NCBI GenBank assembly: GCA_025352145.1
Contig: JANXTY010000031.1
Span: forward strand, 1-36,010
DNA length: 36,010 nt
Reading direction: 5' to 3'
From: Oxalobacteraceae bacterium
Lineage (GTDB): Bacteria > Pseudomonadota > Gammaproteobacteria > Burkholderiales > Burkholderiaceae_D
The first letter of the stretch is position 1. Every line of letters begins with the position of its first letter. Of the stretch, positions 19,446 through 27,943 are shown in pieces. The translations under genes and the position numbers were made by a program. Below the pieces are notes generated by a model. The model saw only the letters and a program-made list of their open reading frames with translations, searched no databases and was not told the DNA's origin.

Positions 19446-19694
19446 ATGGCCATCAAGCTAAAGAAAGAAGTAGAAAATCGACTCGTAGCCTCCATTCAGC
19501 GTTATGCCGCAGAAAATATGGAGGAGGAAATGGGTGACCTTAAAGCCAGGCTTTTTCTCGATTTTTGCTTGCAAGAAATCGGGCCTAGCATCTATAACCA
19601 GGCGATTGCCGATGCCCAATCTACCATGCAAGACAAAATCGCAGATGTGGATACTACTTGCCATGAAACGGAGTTCAGCTACTGGTCGAAATAG
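19446..19694 (+). CDS. DUF2164 family protein
   Basis: An 82-residue small acidic protein resembling the DUF2164 family: VENRLVASIQRYAAENMEEE, LFLDFCLQEIGPSIYNQAIADA, and the closing ETEFSYW. No function is established for the family. It lies 88 bp after hom, preceded by GTAGGGTA-type weak spacing, and 53 bp before the MipA-like gene; cotranscription is possible. Confidence 0.85.
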   Translation: MAIKLKKEVENRLVASIQRYAAENMEEEMGDLKARLFLDFCLQEIGPSIYNQAIADAQSTMQDKIADVDTTCHETEFSYWSK

Positions 19695-19747
19695 GGTAGT
19701 CTGGCAACAGAGGCATTCTCAATCATGCGGATAGACTGGGACTAAAC

Positions 19748-20605
19748 ATGAAAGTAGTTAAGGGCATTGGCGGAGGAATCCTTAGCCTGGCGGCAGGCTT
19801 GACTGCTTCTCTGTGCCATGCAGAATCGCTACCGAAATGGGAGATCGGAGCCGGGTTCGCAACAGTCAGTGCACCCGACTATCCGGGGTCGGACGTTAGA
19901 AACACGCGGGTTTTTCCGGTTCCCTATTTTGTTTATCGCGGTGATTTTTTCAAAGCGGGTCGTGGCGGTTTGCGCGGCACCCTGTTTGATACCGATACGA
20001 TAGAAGTGAGTCTGAGCTTGATCGGCACACTTCCTTCACGCTCTCATTCGACACGTCGCACCCCGTCTGATGGCAGGGCTACGGTCGGCATTGGACCTGC
20101 TGTCAATGTCGATGTATGGAATTCTTCTGACAAAAAGCTGGGACTCTTTCTGCATTTTCCTGTACGTACCAGTGTCACTGTGCAGAGTTCTCCACAGGAA
20201 ATTGGCTGGACGTTCTCACCCGCTTTAGATTTGCATGTTCAGGATCCCGCCCGTTTTCCCGGTTGGAAGCTCGGAGTTGTAACGGGGATACTCATCAATG
20301 ACCGCAAATATAATGCCCATTATTATTCGGTTGCTCCTGCTGATGTAACGTCTTTACTTCCTGCGTATACATCGCCGGGTGGTTATTCTGGTGCGCAGGC
20401 AACGATGTTTTTGTCCAAGCATTTTCGACGTTACTGGGTTGGCAGTTTTATTCGCTATGAGACGGTTGCAGGCGCTGTTTTTGAGAATAGTCCCTTTGTA
20501 AAAAGACGTGGTGGGTTGTCGGTTGGTTTTGCTGCCAGCTGGGTTCTCTGGGAGTCGTCAACGATGGTCAATGTGGGGGCCGCTGTGTCCCACGAGGCTC
20601 AGTAA
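19748..20605 (+). CDS. MipA/OmpV family outer-membrane protein
   Basis: A 285-residue predicted outer-membrane beta-barrel. The signal peptide ends near ASLCHA/ESLPKW. Family marks: WEIGAGFATVSAPDYPGSD, VFPVPYFVYRGDFFKAGRGGLRG, FLHFPVRTSVTVQ, GWTFSPALDLHVQ, YSGAQATMFLSKHFRRYWVGSFIRY, and a terminal aromatic-poor strand. MipA interacts with murein synthase/lytic complexes in E. coli, and other members respond to antibiotics or osmolarity; the role here is not determined by sequence. Confidence 0.88.
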   Translation: MKVVKGIGGGILSLAAGLTASLCHAESLPKWEIGAGFATVSAPDYPGSDVRNTRVFPVPYFVYRGDFFKAGRGGLRGTLFDTDTIEVSLSLIGTLPSRSHSTRRTPSDGRATVGIGPAVNVDVWNSSDKKLGLFLHFPVRTSVTVQSSPQEIGWTFSPALDLHVQDPARFPGWKLGVVTGILINDRKYNAHYYSVAPADVTSLLPAYTSPGGYSGAQATMFLSKHFRRYWVGSFIRYETVAGAVFENSPFVKRRGGLSVGFAASWVLWESSTMVNVGAAVSHEAQ

Positions 20606-20722
20606 AATTCTGGAGGACATTTTTTGAAGCGATGAATGGGTGCCCGGATGGTCGTGGTTATTTGATGAACGAACGACGAGAATCTGCGTAGAATGCCGAC
20701 TTTAAACCAAGAAGGATATACA

Positions 20723-20998
20723 TTGAAAAAAACAGGCATGGCGAAGAGCGACGCTAAAAAGTTAATGGGGAAAATGGAGGCGCCGGGAACGGGTGTGTTG
20801 GGTGTATTTGCTAAGGATGGCCCTGTGGTTGTGGATCGTCGTGAACAGCGCAAACGCGATCAAGCGCTAGGTCTGGTACCGTTCGCGGTCAAACTCAACA
20901 GTGGACTGGTGGAGAAAATGCAAACGTTGGCAAAAGAACGCGGGCTTGATCTAAATGACGTGGTAGCAGAAACACTGATCAAAGGGTTGGCAGCCTGA
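20723..20998 (+). CDS. Conserved-looking small protein of unknown function
   Basis: 91 residues from a TTG at 20723, chosen because AGAAGGA lies 7 bases upstream; ATG codons at 20693 and 20738 are alternatives. The N-terminal part is Lys- and Gly-rich (MKKTGMAKSDAKKLMGKMEA, PGTGVLGVFAKDGPVVVD), followed by a charged helix (RREQRKRDQ) and a C-terminal part, FAVKLNSGLVEKMQTLAKER then LDLNDVVAETLIKGL. That last part has the strand-helix-helix spacing of ribbon-helix-helix DNA-binding proteins, which is a weak hint. I do not recognise the family. It ends 175 bp before the converging ABC exporter gene. Confidence 0.65.
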   Translation: MKKTGMAKSDAKKLMGKMEAPGTGVLGVFAKDGPVVVDRREQRKRDQALGLVPFAVKLNSGLVEKMQTLAKERGLDLNDVVAETLIKGLAA

Positions 20999-21172
20999 AA
21001 AAGTGCAAACAAAAGAGGTTAATTACGCCTTTTTAAGACTTGCGCAAAAACGAACAAGCAGGGCGCGCATCCTCTAGACCAACTGTGGATAAGACCTGTT
21101 TTTGTTTTTTATGCTGACGAATGGGAAAGGGCACTTCTCTTGCCTCTGCGGGTTCTCATTACGCGCACAATT

Positions 21173-23005
21173 TTAATGCAGGACATTAAATTGCAGTGCG
21201 GCCAGGTTAGCGTAAATCCCTCCCAACGCCACCAAAGACGCATGGGTACCGGTTTCGACGATATGGCCATTTTCCAGCACGATGATGCGATCGGCGCGCT
21301 GTACTGTCGCTAAGCGGTGGGCAATGATGATCGTTGTACGGTTGATCATGGCGGCCTCCAGTGCGGTCTGCACCAGGCGTTCTGATTCTGCATCCAGTGC
21401 GCTGGTTGCCTCGTCGAGTAGTAAGAGCGCAGGGTTTTTTAGCAAAGCGCGGGCGATGGCGATGCGTTGTCGCTGCCCACCCGAGAGGCGCACGCCGCGT
21501 TCGCCCAAGAAAGACTGGTAGCCTTCTGGAAGCTTTTCAATGAATTCATGCGCTGCTGCCATTTTGGCTGCAGCGATCACCTCGGCGTCGGTTGCATTGG
21601 CGCGGCCGTAGCGAATGTTTTCCATCGCATCAGCTGAGAAAATCACCGTGTCTTGCGGCACGATCCCGATAGCATCGCGTAATGTGTGGAGATCAAGCTG
21701 CTTGATGTCGATGCCATCGAGCTTAATGGAACCCTGTTGTGGATCATAAAAGCGTAAAAGCAACTGGAATAAGGTGGTTTTCCCTGCGCCCGATGGGCCA
21801 ACTACTGCGACCGTTTCGCCCGGCTTGATGTCGAGCGATAGCTGGGATACTGCAGCAGTGAGCGGGCGCGATGGATAATGGAAGGAGACATCGCTCAGTG
21901 TTAAAGCGGCTCCGTTTGCAGTCCGTGCCGGAAGTGGCGATGGCTGCGCCAAGGACTGGATGGGCGATTGCGCGGCCAGCAATTCGAGCAAACGCTCCGT
22001 GGCTCCTGCTGCACGCTGTCCTTCGCCCATGACTTCAGAGAGTGCGCCGATGGCCCCCGCAGAAATCGCCGCATAGAGGATAAACTGGCTGAGATCTCCC
22101 CCTGTCATGGTGCCTTGAATAACCGCATGGGCACCGAGCCATAATACAAACACGATGGCACCAAATATCAGCAGGATCGCGATCACGGTCAACAAGGATC
22201 GTGAGCGAATACGCCGCATGGCGGTTTGAAAGGCAGACTCGACTGAGACGCTGAAACGGCTGGCTTCAATTTTTTCGTGGGTGAACGCTTGTACCGTTGG
22301 CATTGCGTTGAGGATTTCGCCTGCCATCGCAGAAGCATCCGCAATCCGGTCTTGGGAATCGCGTGAGAGCTGACGCACCCGGCGGCCGAAAATAACAATG
22401 GGGAAGACCACACAGGCCAAGAGAATGATGATAATTGACGATAGTTTGATGCTGGTGACGAACAGCATAATCAGGCCACCGATAAACAGCAAGGTGTTAC
22501 GCAAGGCCATCGAAATACTGGTACCAATCACCGCTTGAATTAAGGTGGTATCGGTAGTGAGGCGAGACAAGACCTCACCGGTTTGCGTGGTTTCAAAAAA
22601 TTGCGGACTTTGAGTGACAACGTGTCTGTAGACGGCGCTGCGGATGTCGGCAGTGACGCGTTCGCCGAGCCAGGAAACCATGTAAAAACGCGCTGCAGTA
22701 GCGAGTGCCAGCACGCAAGCTACACCGAATAAGGCGAGAAAATACAGATCGACATGGGCCACATTTTTTGACGCCGCAGTGCTGGCATTGCCAAAGCCCA
22801 GATCGATCATTTGCTTAAAGGCATACGGTAGCGCGAGCGTGGAGCCGGCGGCCACTAGCAGGGCAATACCGGCAAGGATGAACTGATTCCGGTAAGGGGC
22901 GAGAAATGGCAGCAAGCCGGTGAGGGTTGCCAGGCTGCTTTTTTTGGGCTGCTCGGCCTTGTTGTGTACGTCTGCCGTAATGGGGAAATTCGATTTGGTC
23001 GTCAT
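21173..23005 (-). CDS. ABC exporter, fused membrane and ATPase domains (MsbA/ABCB-like)
   Basis: A 610-residue half-transporter that works as a dimer to export lipids, drugs or peptides; substrate unknown. The start at 23005 (MTTKSNFPIT) avoids an unlikely 30-residue extension. The six-helix membrane domain spans about residues 35-330. The nucleotide-binding domain has Walker A VVGPSGAGKTTL, the Q-loop GIVPQDTVIF, signature LSGGQRQRIAIARAL, Walker B LLLLDEATSALD and the H-loop IIIAHRLATVQRADRII. No dedicated accessory (HlyD-like) gene adjoins. It lies alone on the minus strand between a converging gene and the phn-type operon. Confidence 0.93.
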   Translation of the reverse strand: MTTKSNFPITADVHNKAEQPKKSSLATLTGLLPFLAPYRNQFILAGIALLVAAGSTLALPYAFKQMIDLGFGNASTAASKNVAHVDLYFLALFGVACVLALATAARFYMVSWLGERVTADIRSAVYRHVVTQSPQFFETTQTGEVLSRLTTDTTLIQAVIGTSISMALRNTLLFIGGLIMLFVTSIKLSSIIIILLACVVFPIVIFGRRVRQLSRDSQDRIADASAMAGEILNAMPTVQAFTHEKIEASRFSVSVESAFQTAMRRIRSRSLLTVIAILLIFGAIVFVLWLGAHAVIQGTMTGGDLSQFILYAAISAGAIGALSEVMGEGQRAAGATERLLELLAAQSPIQSLAQPSPLPARTANGAALTLSDVSFHYPSRPLTAAVSQLSLDIKPGETVAVVGPSGAGKTTLFQLLLRFYDPQQGSIKLDGIDIKQLDLHTLRDAIGIVPQDTVIFSADAMENIRYGRANATDAEVIAAAKMAAAHEFIEKLPEGYQSFLGERGVRLSGGQRQRIAIARALLKNPALLLLDEATSALDAESERLVQTALEAAMINRTTIIIAHRLATVQRADRIIVLENGHIVETGTHASLVALGGIYANLAALQFNVLH

Positions 23006-23135
23006 GGATTCAATAAAAATGCGTAGCGCCGATAGTGGTAGTGTGGGCTGAAAATGCCGCACCGCACGAGGATGCGTGGGCCAAGAGTGTATCACCTGGC
23101 GTCATTTTATTTGTCATCTGGATTGCGGAGAGCGT

Positions 23136-23960
23136 TCAAACGGACGTCAGGATTCGTCGCAGCGTAAAACTGGCCGAGTCAACTAGTGCCACCAGAACCA
23201 GCATCGCAAGAATGACAGTAGCAGCCTGCTGCATTTGGAATAGCGACAAATAATATTTCAACATTTGCCCCAAACCACCGGCACCTACTACACCCAGTAT
23301 CGCCGCAGCGCGGATATTGTTTTCCCAACGATACAGTGCGTACGATATTATTTGCGGTGTGATTTGCGGCAGGGCTGCATAGAAAAAAGCGGCCATTGCT
23401 GAGGCGCCATTAATACGCAGAGTGGCCTCGGGGGCGGTTGGCGCATTCTCCAGGGCATCGGCAAACAACCGGCCAAGCACGCCAGTGGTATGTGCAGCGA
23501 GCGCCATGGTGCCTGCAAACGGGCCTAGCCCTGCTGCGATCAACAGGATGGAGGCCCACACCAGTTCTGGAATAGAGCGGGAACCATTGAGTAGTAAGCG
23601 CGTGACAGCCCGGGGGACGCTTCCCAAACGGCCACTGGCAGGGATTGCCAGCATGAGGCCCAGCACGACGGCTAGCAGGGTGCCTAGCGCTGACATCGAT
23701 ATGGTTTCCAAAGTGGCATGTGCCACTTTTCGTAAAAATTCAGGCGCGACCTCGGGCGGCGCAAAACCACGCAAAAATTCGGCCACATTGCGTGCAGCCT
23801 CGACATTAAATAAGTGGTGCCATTCAAGCGGCAGCGCAGCGAAGCTGGCGATAATGAGCGCCGCCAAACCGATGAATAGGGCGAAGCCAGACCAATGCCT
23901 GGACGGTGGATTCAACACATCAGGAGCATGTTCGCCAACTTGCTTTGCCGACCTGCTCAT
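23136..23960 (-). CDS. phnE: PhnE-type ABC permease (second)
   Basis: A 274-residue inner-membrane permease with about six membrane helices and the binding-protein-dependent permease loop near NGASAMAAFFYAALPQITPQI, then YALYRWENNIRAAAILGVVGAGGLGQ, the PhnE-family EAA region. The ATG at 23960 overlaps the stop of the first permease by 4 bases (ATGA). Pairs of PhnE proteins form heterodimeric channels in phosphonate-type importers. The closing helices are VILAMLVLVALVDSASFTLRR. The substrate is discussed under the PhnD entry. Confidence 0.92.
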   Translation of the reverse strand: MSRSAKQVGEHAPDVLNPPSRHWSGFALFIGLAALIIASFAALPLEWHHLFNVEAARNVAEFLRGFAPPEVAPEFLRKVAHATLETISMSALGTLLAVVLGLMLAIPASGRLGSVPRAVTRLLLNGSRSIPELVWASILLIAAGLGPFAGTMALAAHTTGVLGRLFADALENAPTAPEATLRINGASAMAAFFYAALPQITPQIISYALYRWENNIRAAAILGVVGAGGLGQMLKYYLSLFQMQQAATVILAMLVLVALVDSASFTLRRILTSV

Positions 23961-24817
23961 GCCAACCTTCTGCGCAACATTTTGCTCACCCCATCGGCGC
24001 ATGCCACCAGAAAAACGAAGACGATCAGCATCGTTGCCACTTCACCTCCTGCCATCATTTTCATTGACTCATCCATGCGTTGCCCGAGACCACCTGCGCC
24101 CACAAAACCCATCACGACTGAACCGCGAATGGCGCATTCCCATCGATAGGTGGTGTAAGAGACCAACTCCGATACCGATTCTGGCAGCGCGCCATAAAAC
24201 AAGGCGGCCAGCCTTCCACTCCCGTTTTTCAGTAAGGTATCGGTGGCATGGGGATCGGAGGACTCCAGGATTTCTGCATAGACTTTGCCCAGCATGCCGC
24301 AATAGGTGAGAGCGATTGCCAGTACCCCTGCGGTGGGCCCCAAACCGACGATGCGGACGAAAATCAACGCCCACACCAGTTCAGGCACACTACGCAGCAG
24401 CACCAGCAACCAGCGTGCGCCTTGGCGGATAACGAAAGCACTCATTTTCATATGACCGCTGCCAAGACGTGAAATCGAGAGGGATTCAGTGACGATCAGG
24501 GTGAGGGGTAGCGCGCCGAGCAAGGCTAAAGTGAGTCCAGCTGTTGCCATTGCCACAGTTTGCCAGGTGGCTTGTAATACGATGTGTAAAAATTCGGAGG
24601 AATGCGCAGGCGGCAGAAATTGGCCTAAAAAATGTCCCGTTGCACGAAGGCTCTGCCTATCACATAAGATCCACGGCTTGAATTCGCTGGCGACGAGCAT
24701 GGGCCATGCAATGAGCAGGGCGATACTCAGCCCAATGACTCTGCCACGCCATGCAGGATCGGGATAATGTCTTTCAGGCGAGGCGAAGGACAAGTGAGAA
24801 TCTCTCAAAAAGGGCAA
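23957..24817 (-). CDS. phnE: PhnE-type ABC permease (first)
   Basis: A 286-residue permease homologous to the next gene: AAGLTLALLGALPLTLIVTE, SVPELVWALIFVRIVGLGP, ILESSDPHATDTLLKNGSGR, and the EAA loop ALPESVSELVSYTTYRWECAI ending VVMGFVGAGGLGQRM. The apparent start is a TTG at 24817, 12 bp after the phnC-type stop, without a clear ribosome site; nearby TTG codons are alternatives. The two permeases diverge in sequence, so this is an old duplication rather than a recent one. Confidence 0.92.
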   Translation of the reverse strand: MPFLRDSHLSFASPERHYPDPAWRGRVIGLSIALLIAWPMLVASEFKPWILCDRQSLRATGHFLGQFLPPAHSSEFLHIVLQATWQTVAMATAGLTLALLGALPLTLIVTESLSISRLGSGHMKMSAFVIRQGARWLLVLLRSVPELVWALIFVRIVGLGPTAGVLAIALTYCGMLGKVYAEILESSDPHATDTLLKNGSGRLAALFYGALPESVSELVSYTTYRWECAIRGSVVMGFVGAGGLGQRMDESMKMMAGGEVATMLIVFVFLVACADGVSKMLRRRLA

Positions 24818-24829
24818 TCGGGTATCTGC

Positions 24830-25645
24830 TTAAAAACAGCGTATGTCTGGGGTAATTTGCTGGGTTGCATCGGGTTCAATCCCCCTGCTATTTGCATTTT
24901 GATACAAAGCATGAATCATTTCATCGCTCAGTTCTTCACGCATTACATCGAACACGACTCGCCCATCGCGCAAGCCAATAATACGGGGAAAATGTGTCCG
25001 TGCTAATTCCACCTGATGCAAGCTGCATACCAATGTAGCGTGACGCGACCGGGCTTCCTGTTGCAATGCCAGCAGTGTTTGCATTGCCAGCGTCGGATCA
25101 AGGGAAGATAGCGGCTCGTCGACTAAAAAAATTTCTGCCGATGACATCATGAGGCGTGCCAATCCGCAGCGCTGGCGTTCACCTCCTGAAAGCCGGTCAA
25201 CGCGGGCATACAGTTTGTCGTGCAAATTAAAGCGTTGGAGCACATCGAAGCAGGCTTGAATATCCGTTGGTTTTATCCAGGATTTGAGTGCTTGCCATAA
25301 CGTCCATTGGGGCAGACGGCCTGCCAATACTGTTGTCACGACTCGCTGACGTGGTGGCAGCGGCGGTGTTTGCGGCGCTAAAAATAATCGGGCGCGCAAG
25401 GCATGGCGGGCGGCATTGGAAAGTGCCCACGGCATCACGTCGAAGGCCCTGAAATCACCCGTATCAGGCCGATGCGCACAAGCGAGGGTGTGAAGCAAAG
25501 TAGTTTTACCCGAACCTGATGGGCCGACGATGGCGATCTGTTCGCCAGACCGGATCGATAGACAAATATCGTACAAGGCATACGCAGCATTACCGAGAGC
25601 GGTTTGATGCCGTATGGATAGATGATCTAAATGAAAGCTGGTCAT
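24830..25645 (-). CDS. phnC: PhnC-type ABC transporter ATPase
   Basis: A 271-residue cytoplasmic ATPase powering the importer. Walker A is IVGPSGSGKTTLLHTL, the Q-loop region LFLAPQTPPLPPRQRVVTTV, signature LSGGERQRCGLARLMM, Walker B IFLVDEPLSSLDP, and H-loop LVCSLHQVELARTHFPRIIGL. The LPPRQRVVTTVLAGRL stretch is like the PhnC-family segment after the Q-loop. It follows the binding-protein gene after 153 bp that contain a hairpin, so expression may be lower than that of the binding protein. Confidence 0.92.
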   Translation of the reverse strand: MTSFHLDHLSIRHQTALGNAAYALYDICLSIRSGEQIAIVGPSGSGKTTLLHTLACAHRPDTGDFRAFDVMPWALSNAARHALRARLFLAPQTPPLPPRQRVVTTVLAGRLPQWTLWQALKSWIKPTDIQACFDVLQRFNLHDKLYARVDRLSGGERQRCGLARLMMSSAEIFLVDEPLSSLDPTLAMQTLLALQQEARSRHATLVCSLHQVELARTHFPRIIGLRDGRVVFDVMREELSDEMIHALYQNANSRGIEPDATQQITPDIRCF

Positions 25646-25737
25646 GTATTAAGATGGGGCAACCACCCCTGACTCAAACGGAAAGGGGGTGTCATGCAAA
25701 GTACGATCTGATGCTGAAAGAGGGCCAGAGTATCGAT

Positions 25738-25762
25738 GGCGTGCCCACTATGCAGGCACGCC
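25738..25762. terminator. Intercistronic hairpin between the binding-protein and ATPase genes
   Basis: Arms GGCGTGCC and GGCACGCC pair perfectly around a 9-base loop. It lies 37 bp after the phnD-type stop on the minus strand. No T-run follows, so it may be a partial terminator or an RNA-stabilising structure rather than a full stop. Confidence 0.5.
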
Positions 25763-25798
25763 GATTTTACGCAGGTAGCACAATGTAGTTCATCAAAA

Positions 25799-26677
25799 TC
25801 AGTTCACCAATTTTGCATTGCGTGCGGCCGCTTCAATGGTGGAATAATTTTCTGCCTTGGTAGGAATAAACCGGGTCGCACGTTGCAGTTCAAGTATTTC
25901 CTTGCCTTGTGCATCGTTCTTGTTAAGTGCGAGGAAAGCATCGGTTAATTTCTTGCGCAAAATGGCATCCATATCGCTACGCACCGTCCAGTTGTAATCG
26001 TAAAAACCCGGCGTGGTGTAGAACACGCGCACGACGTTGGGATCGACTTTTTTTTCTTTGACTAATTTTTCCCAGACGGAAAAATTGAGTGCGCCTGCAT
26101 CGACTTTACCGCCAGCCACAGCCGCCACAGTGGCGTCATGTGCACCTGAAAATGCGATGCGTTTCAGGTCGGTATCGGGATTGATTTTGGCGGTCAGCAA
26201 AAAAGAGCGCGGCATTAAATGGCCCGATGTGGACGATTCCGAACCGAAGCTAAAAGTTTTCCCTTTCAGATCATCCAGTGTGTTGATGTCCTGGCTAGTA
26301 GTAATAAAAACCGATTTAAATTTTTCATCTTCCTCGCGTTGTACCAGCGGAGTAACTTGATTATTGCTGCGAATCTTGGCCTGGACAAATGTAAAGCCGC
26401 CAAACCACACCAGATCCACTTTCTTGTTGATTAATGCTTCGACTGCAGCGGCATAATCGGTGACCGGCGTGAACGCCACTTTCATACCGAGTTTCTGTTC
26501 GAGGTAGTTGCCCAGCGGTGTAAATTTACGCTGTAGTTCTGTCGGTGATTCGTCGGGGATGGCTGAAACGCGCAGGACTTGTTCTGCGTAGGAGAAACTT
26601 GCCGACAGCGCGAAACTGGCAGCGAGCGAGGTGATCAGTAATGATTTAAGGATACGGGAGGGGGAAAATTGGATCAT
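25799..26677 (-). CDS. phnD: PhnD-type periplasmic binding protein (phosphonate or selenate-like importer)
   Basis: A 292-residue solute-binding protein with signal peptide ending SASFSYA/EQVLRV. The fold marks are VSAIPDESPTELQRKFTPLG, VTDYAAAVEALINKKVDLVW, FGGFTFVQAKIR, PLVQREEDEKF, SFGSESSTSGHLMPRSFLL and ALNFSVWEKLV. The family binds phosphonates, phosphite and related oxyanions. From memory, the AIPDE-PTEL / WFGGFTFVQA / LVQREED pattern is closest to proteins annotated as putative selenate ABC transporter substrate-binding proteins rather than to E. coli PhnD. No phosphonate-degrading genes lie nearby; instead egtD-egtB are divergent. It is the first gene of phnD-phnC-phnE-phnE. No Pho box was seen in the 198-bp divergent region. 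Confidence 0.85.
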   Translation of the reverse strand: MIQFSPSRILKSLLITSLAASFALSASFSYAEQVLRVSAIPDESPTELQRKFTPLGNYLEQKLGMKVAFTPVTDYAAAVEALINKKVDLVWFGGFTFVQAKIRSNNQVTPLVQREEDEKFKSVFITTSQDINTLDDLKGKTFSFGSESSTSGHLMPRSFLLTAKINPDTDLKRIAFSGAHDATVAAVAGGKVDAGALNFSVWEKLVKEKKVDPNVVRVFYTTPGFYDYNWTVRSDMDAILRKKLTDAFLALNKNDAQGKEILELQRATRFIPTKAENYSTIEAAARNAKLVN

Positions 26678-26875
26678 GAAGGAACCTTATCGTGAATGGA
26701 AACGTGCCAGAGGGGTGCAATGTGAACGACCGCACATTGTGCGCCGGGTATGTGCGATTAAAATTAATCCGCTATGATAACAAAATCATTCCCCAAATAA
26801 TTCCCTTTTGCCGGATGACAATGACAGCGGACAATTACAGCGCCTTTTTAGAGATTATTTTTCTTACTCATTCTT

Positions 26876-27922
26876 ATGCCGATTCTTCAAACCGCAGTGC
26901 GTCCTATTGTTCGACCCCCTCGAGCGAGTGCCGATTTAGCGTCGGCAAAAATGCGCGACACGGCATACGACCAGAGACACGATAAAGTACCTGATAAAGT
27001 ACATACAACGGTCAGCGAAGAAGTTTCCAGCAGTTTGCTTGCTCCGCAGGCATTTATTTCTCCCAAATATTTTTATAATGGCCTGGGCTCAAAATTATTT
27101 GAAGCGATCTGCGAGTTGGCCGAATATTATCCCACGCGTACCGAAGCCTCTATTCTGGATGAATATGTGACTGAGATTGCTGCTTCTGTGGGGTCCGGTG
27201 CCACGCTGATAGATCTCGGTGCGGGAAATTGTGCCAAGGCGGCACGCCTGATTCCCTTTTTACATCCGGCACAGTACGTCCCGATCGATATTTCTGCCGA
27301 TCATTTGCATGAGGCGGTCTCCCACTTGCAGCAACGCTTTCCCCATCTGGACATGATGGGGTTGGATTTGGATTTTTCTACTTCCTTTCTTCTGCCAGAC
27401 AATGTGCGACAAGATAAGCGCCTGTTTTTTTATCCTGGTTCTTCCATCGGAAATTTTTCACCGCTTGAGGCGATTTCTTTTTTACGTAGACTGCGAGGGG
27501 CGTGCAAGAAAGATGGGGGCATATTGATAGGGGTCGATCTCATCAAAGATAGAACTATACTCAACGCTGCCTATGACGATGCGCTGGGCGTTACGGCAGC
27601 ATTTAATTTGAATGTGTTGCAACATCTGAACCAATTATTAGATGCGGATTTTGATGTGGGAAGCTGGCGCCATTTTTCTCATTTCAACGAGGACAAAAGC
27701 CGGATAGAAATGTTTTTGGAGTCGCGCAAAGATCAAGTAGTGAAGTGGGCTGGCGGTCAACGCCATTTTGCAAAGGGCGAACATATTCATACGGAAAATA
27801 GCTACAAATACACGCCGGATATTTTTATTGATTTATTAGGACAGACCGGCTTCGGTGAGGCACGCATCTGGACCGATCAAAAAAAATGGTTCGCCGTTAT
27901 TCATGCGTGTGCATTAGCCTAA
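26876..27922 (+). CDS. egtD: L-histidine N-alpha-methyltransferase
   Basis: Uses three SAM to make hercynine (histidine betaine), the first step to ergothioneine or selenoneine. The 348-residue protein has SPKYFYNGLGSKLFEAICEL, AEYYPTRTEASIL, the SAM site LIDLGAGNCAKAARLIPFL, IDISADHLHEAV, FFYPGSSIGNFSPLEAISFL, GVDLIKD, and the histidine-site tail IHTENSYKYTPDIF. The start at 26876 is the first ATG; one at 26951 would also keep the fold. A near-perfect 12-bp tandem repeat (26981-27004, GATAAAGTAC unit) lies in the non-conserved N-terminus. egtB follows after 21 bp. Confidence 0.95.
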   Translation: MPILQTAVRPIVRPPRASADLASAKMRDTAYDQRHDKVPDKVHTTVSEEVSSSLLAPQAFISPKYFYNGLGSKLFEAICELAEYYPTRTEASILDEYVTEIAASVGSGATLIDLGAGNCAKAARLIPFLHPAQYVPIDISADHLHEAVSHLQQRFPHLDMMGLDLDFSTSFLLPDNVRQDKRLFFYPGSSIGNFSPLEAISFLRRLRGACKKDGGILIGVDLIKDRTILNAAYDDALGVTAAFNLNVLQHLNQLLDADFDVGSWRHFSHFNEDKSRIEMFLESRKDQVVKWAGGQRHFAKGEHIHTENSYKYTPDIFIDLLGQTGFGEARIWTDQKKWFAVIHACALA

Positions 27923-27943
27923 TTTTTCTCACCTCTATTCCAG

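Noticed and set aside
21030-21060. Fourth copy of the palindromic repeat (GACTTGCGCAAAAACG)
   Set aside because: Only a loose match to one end, with no inverted partner and no shared interior.
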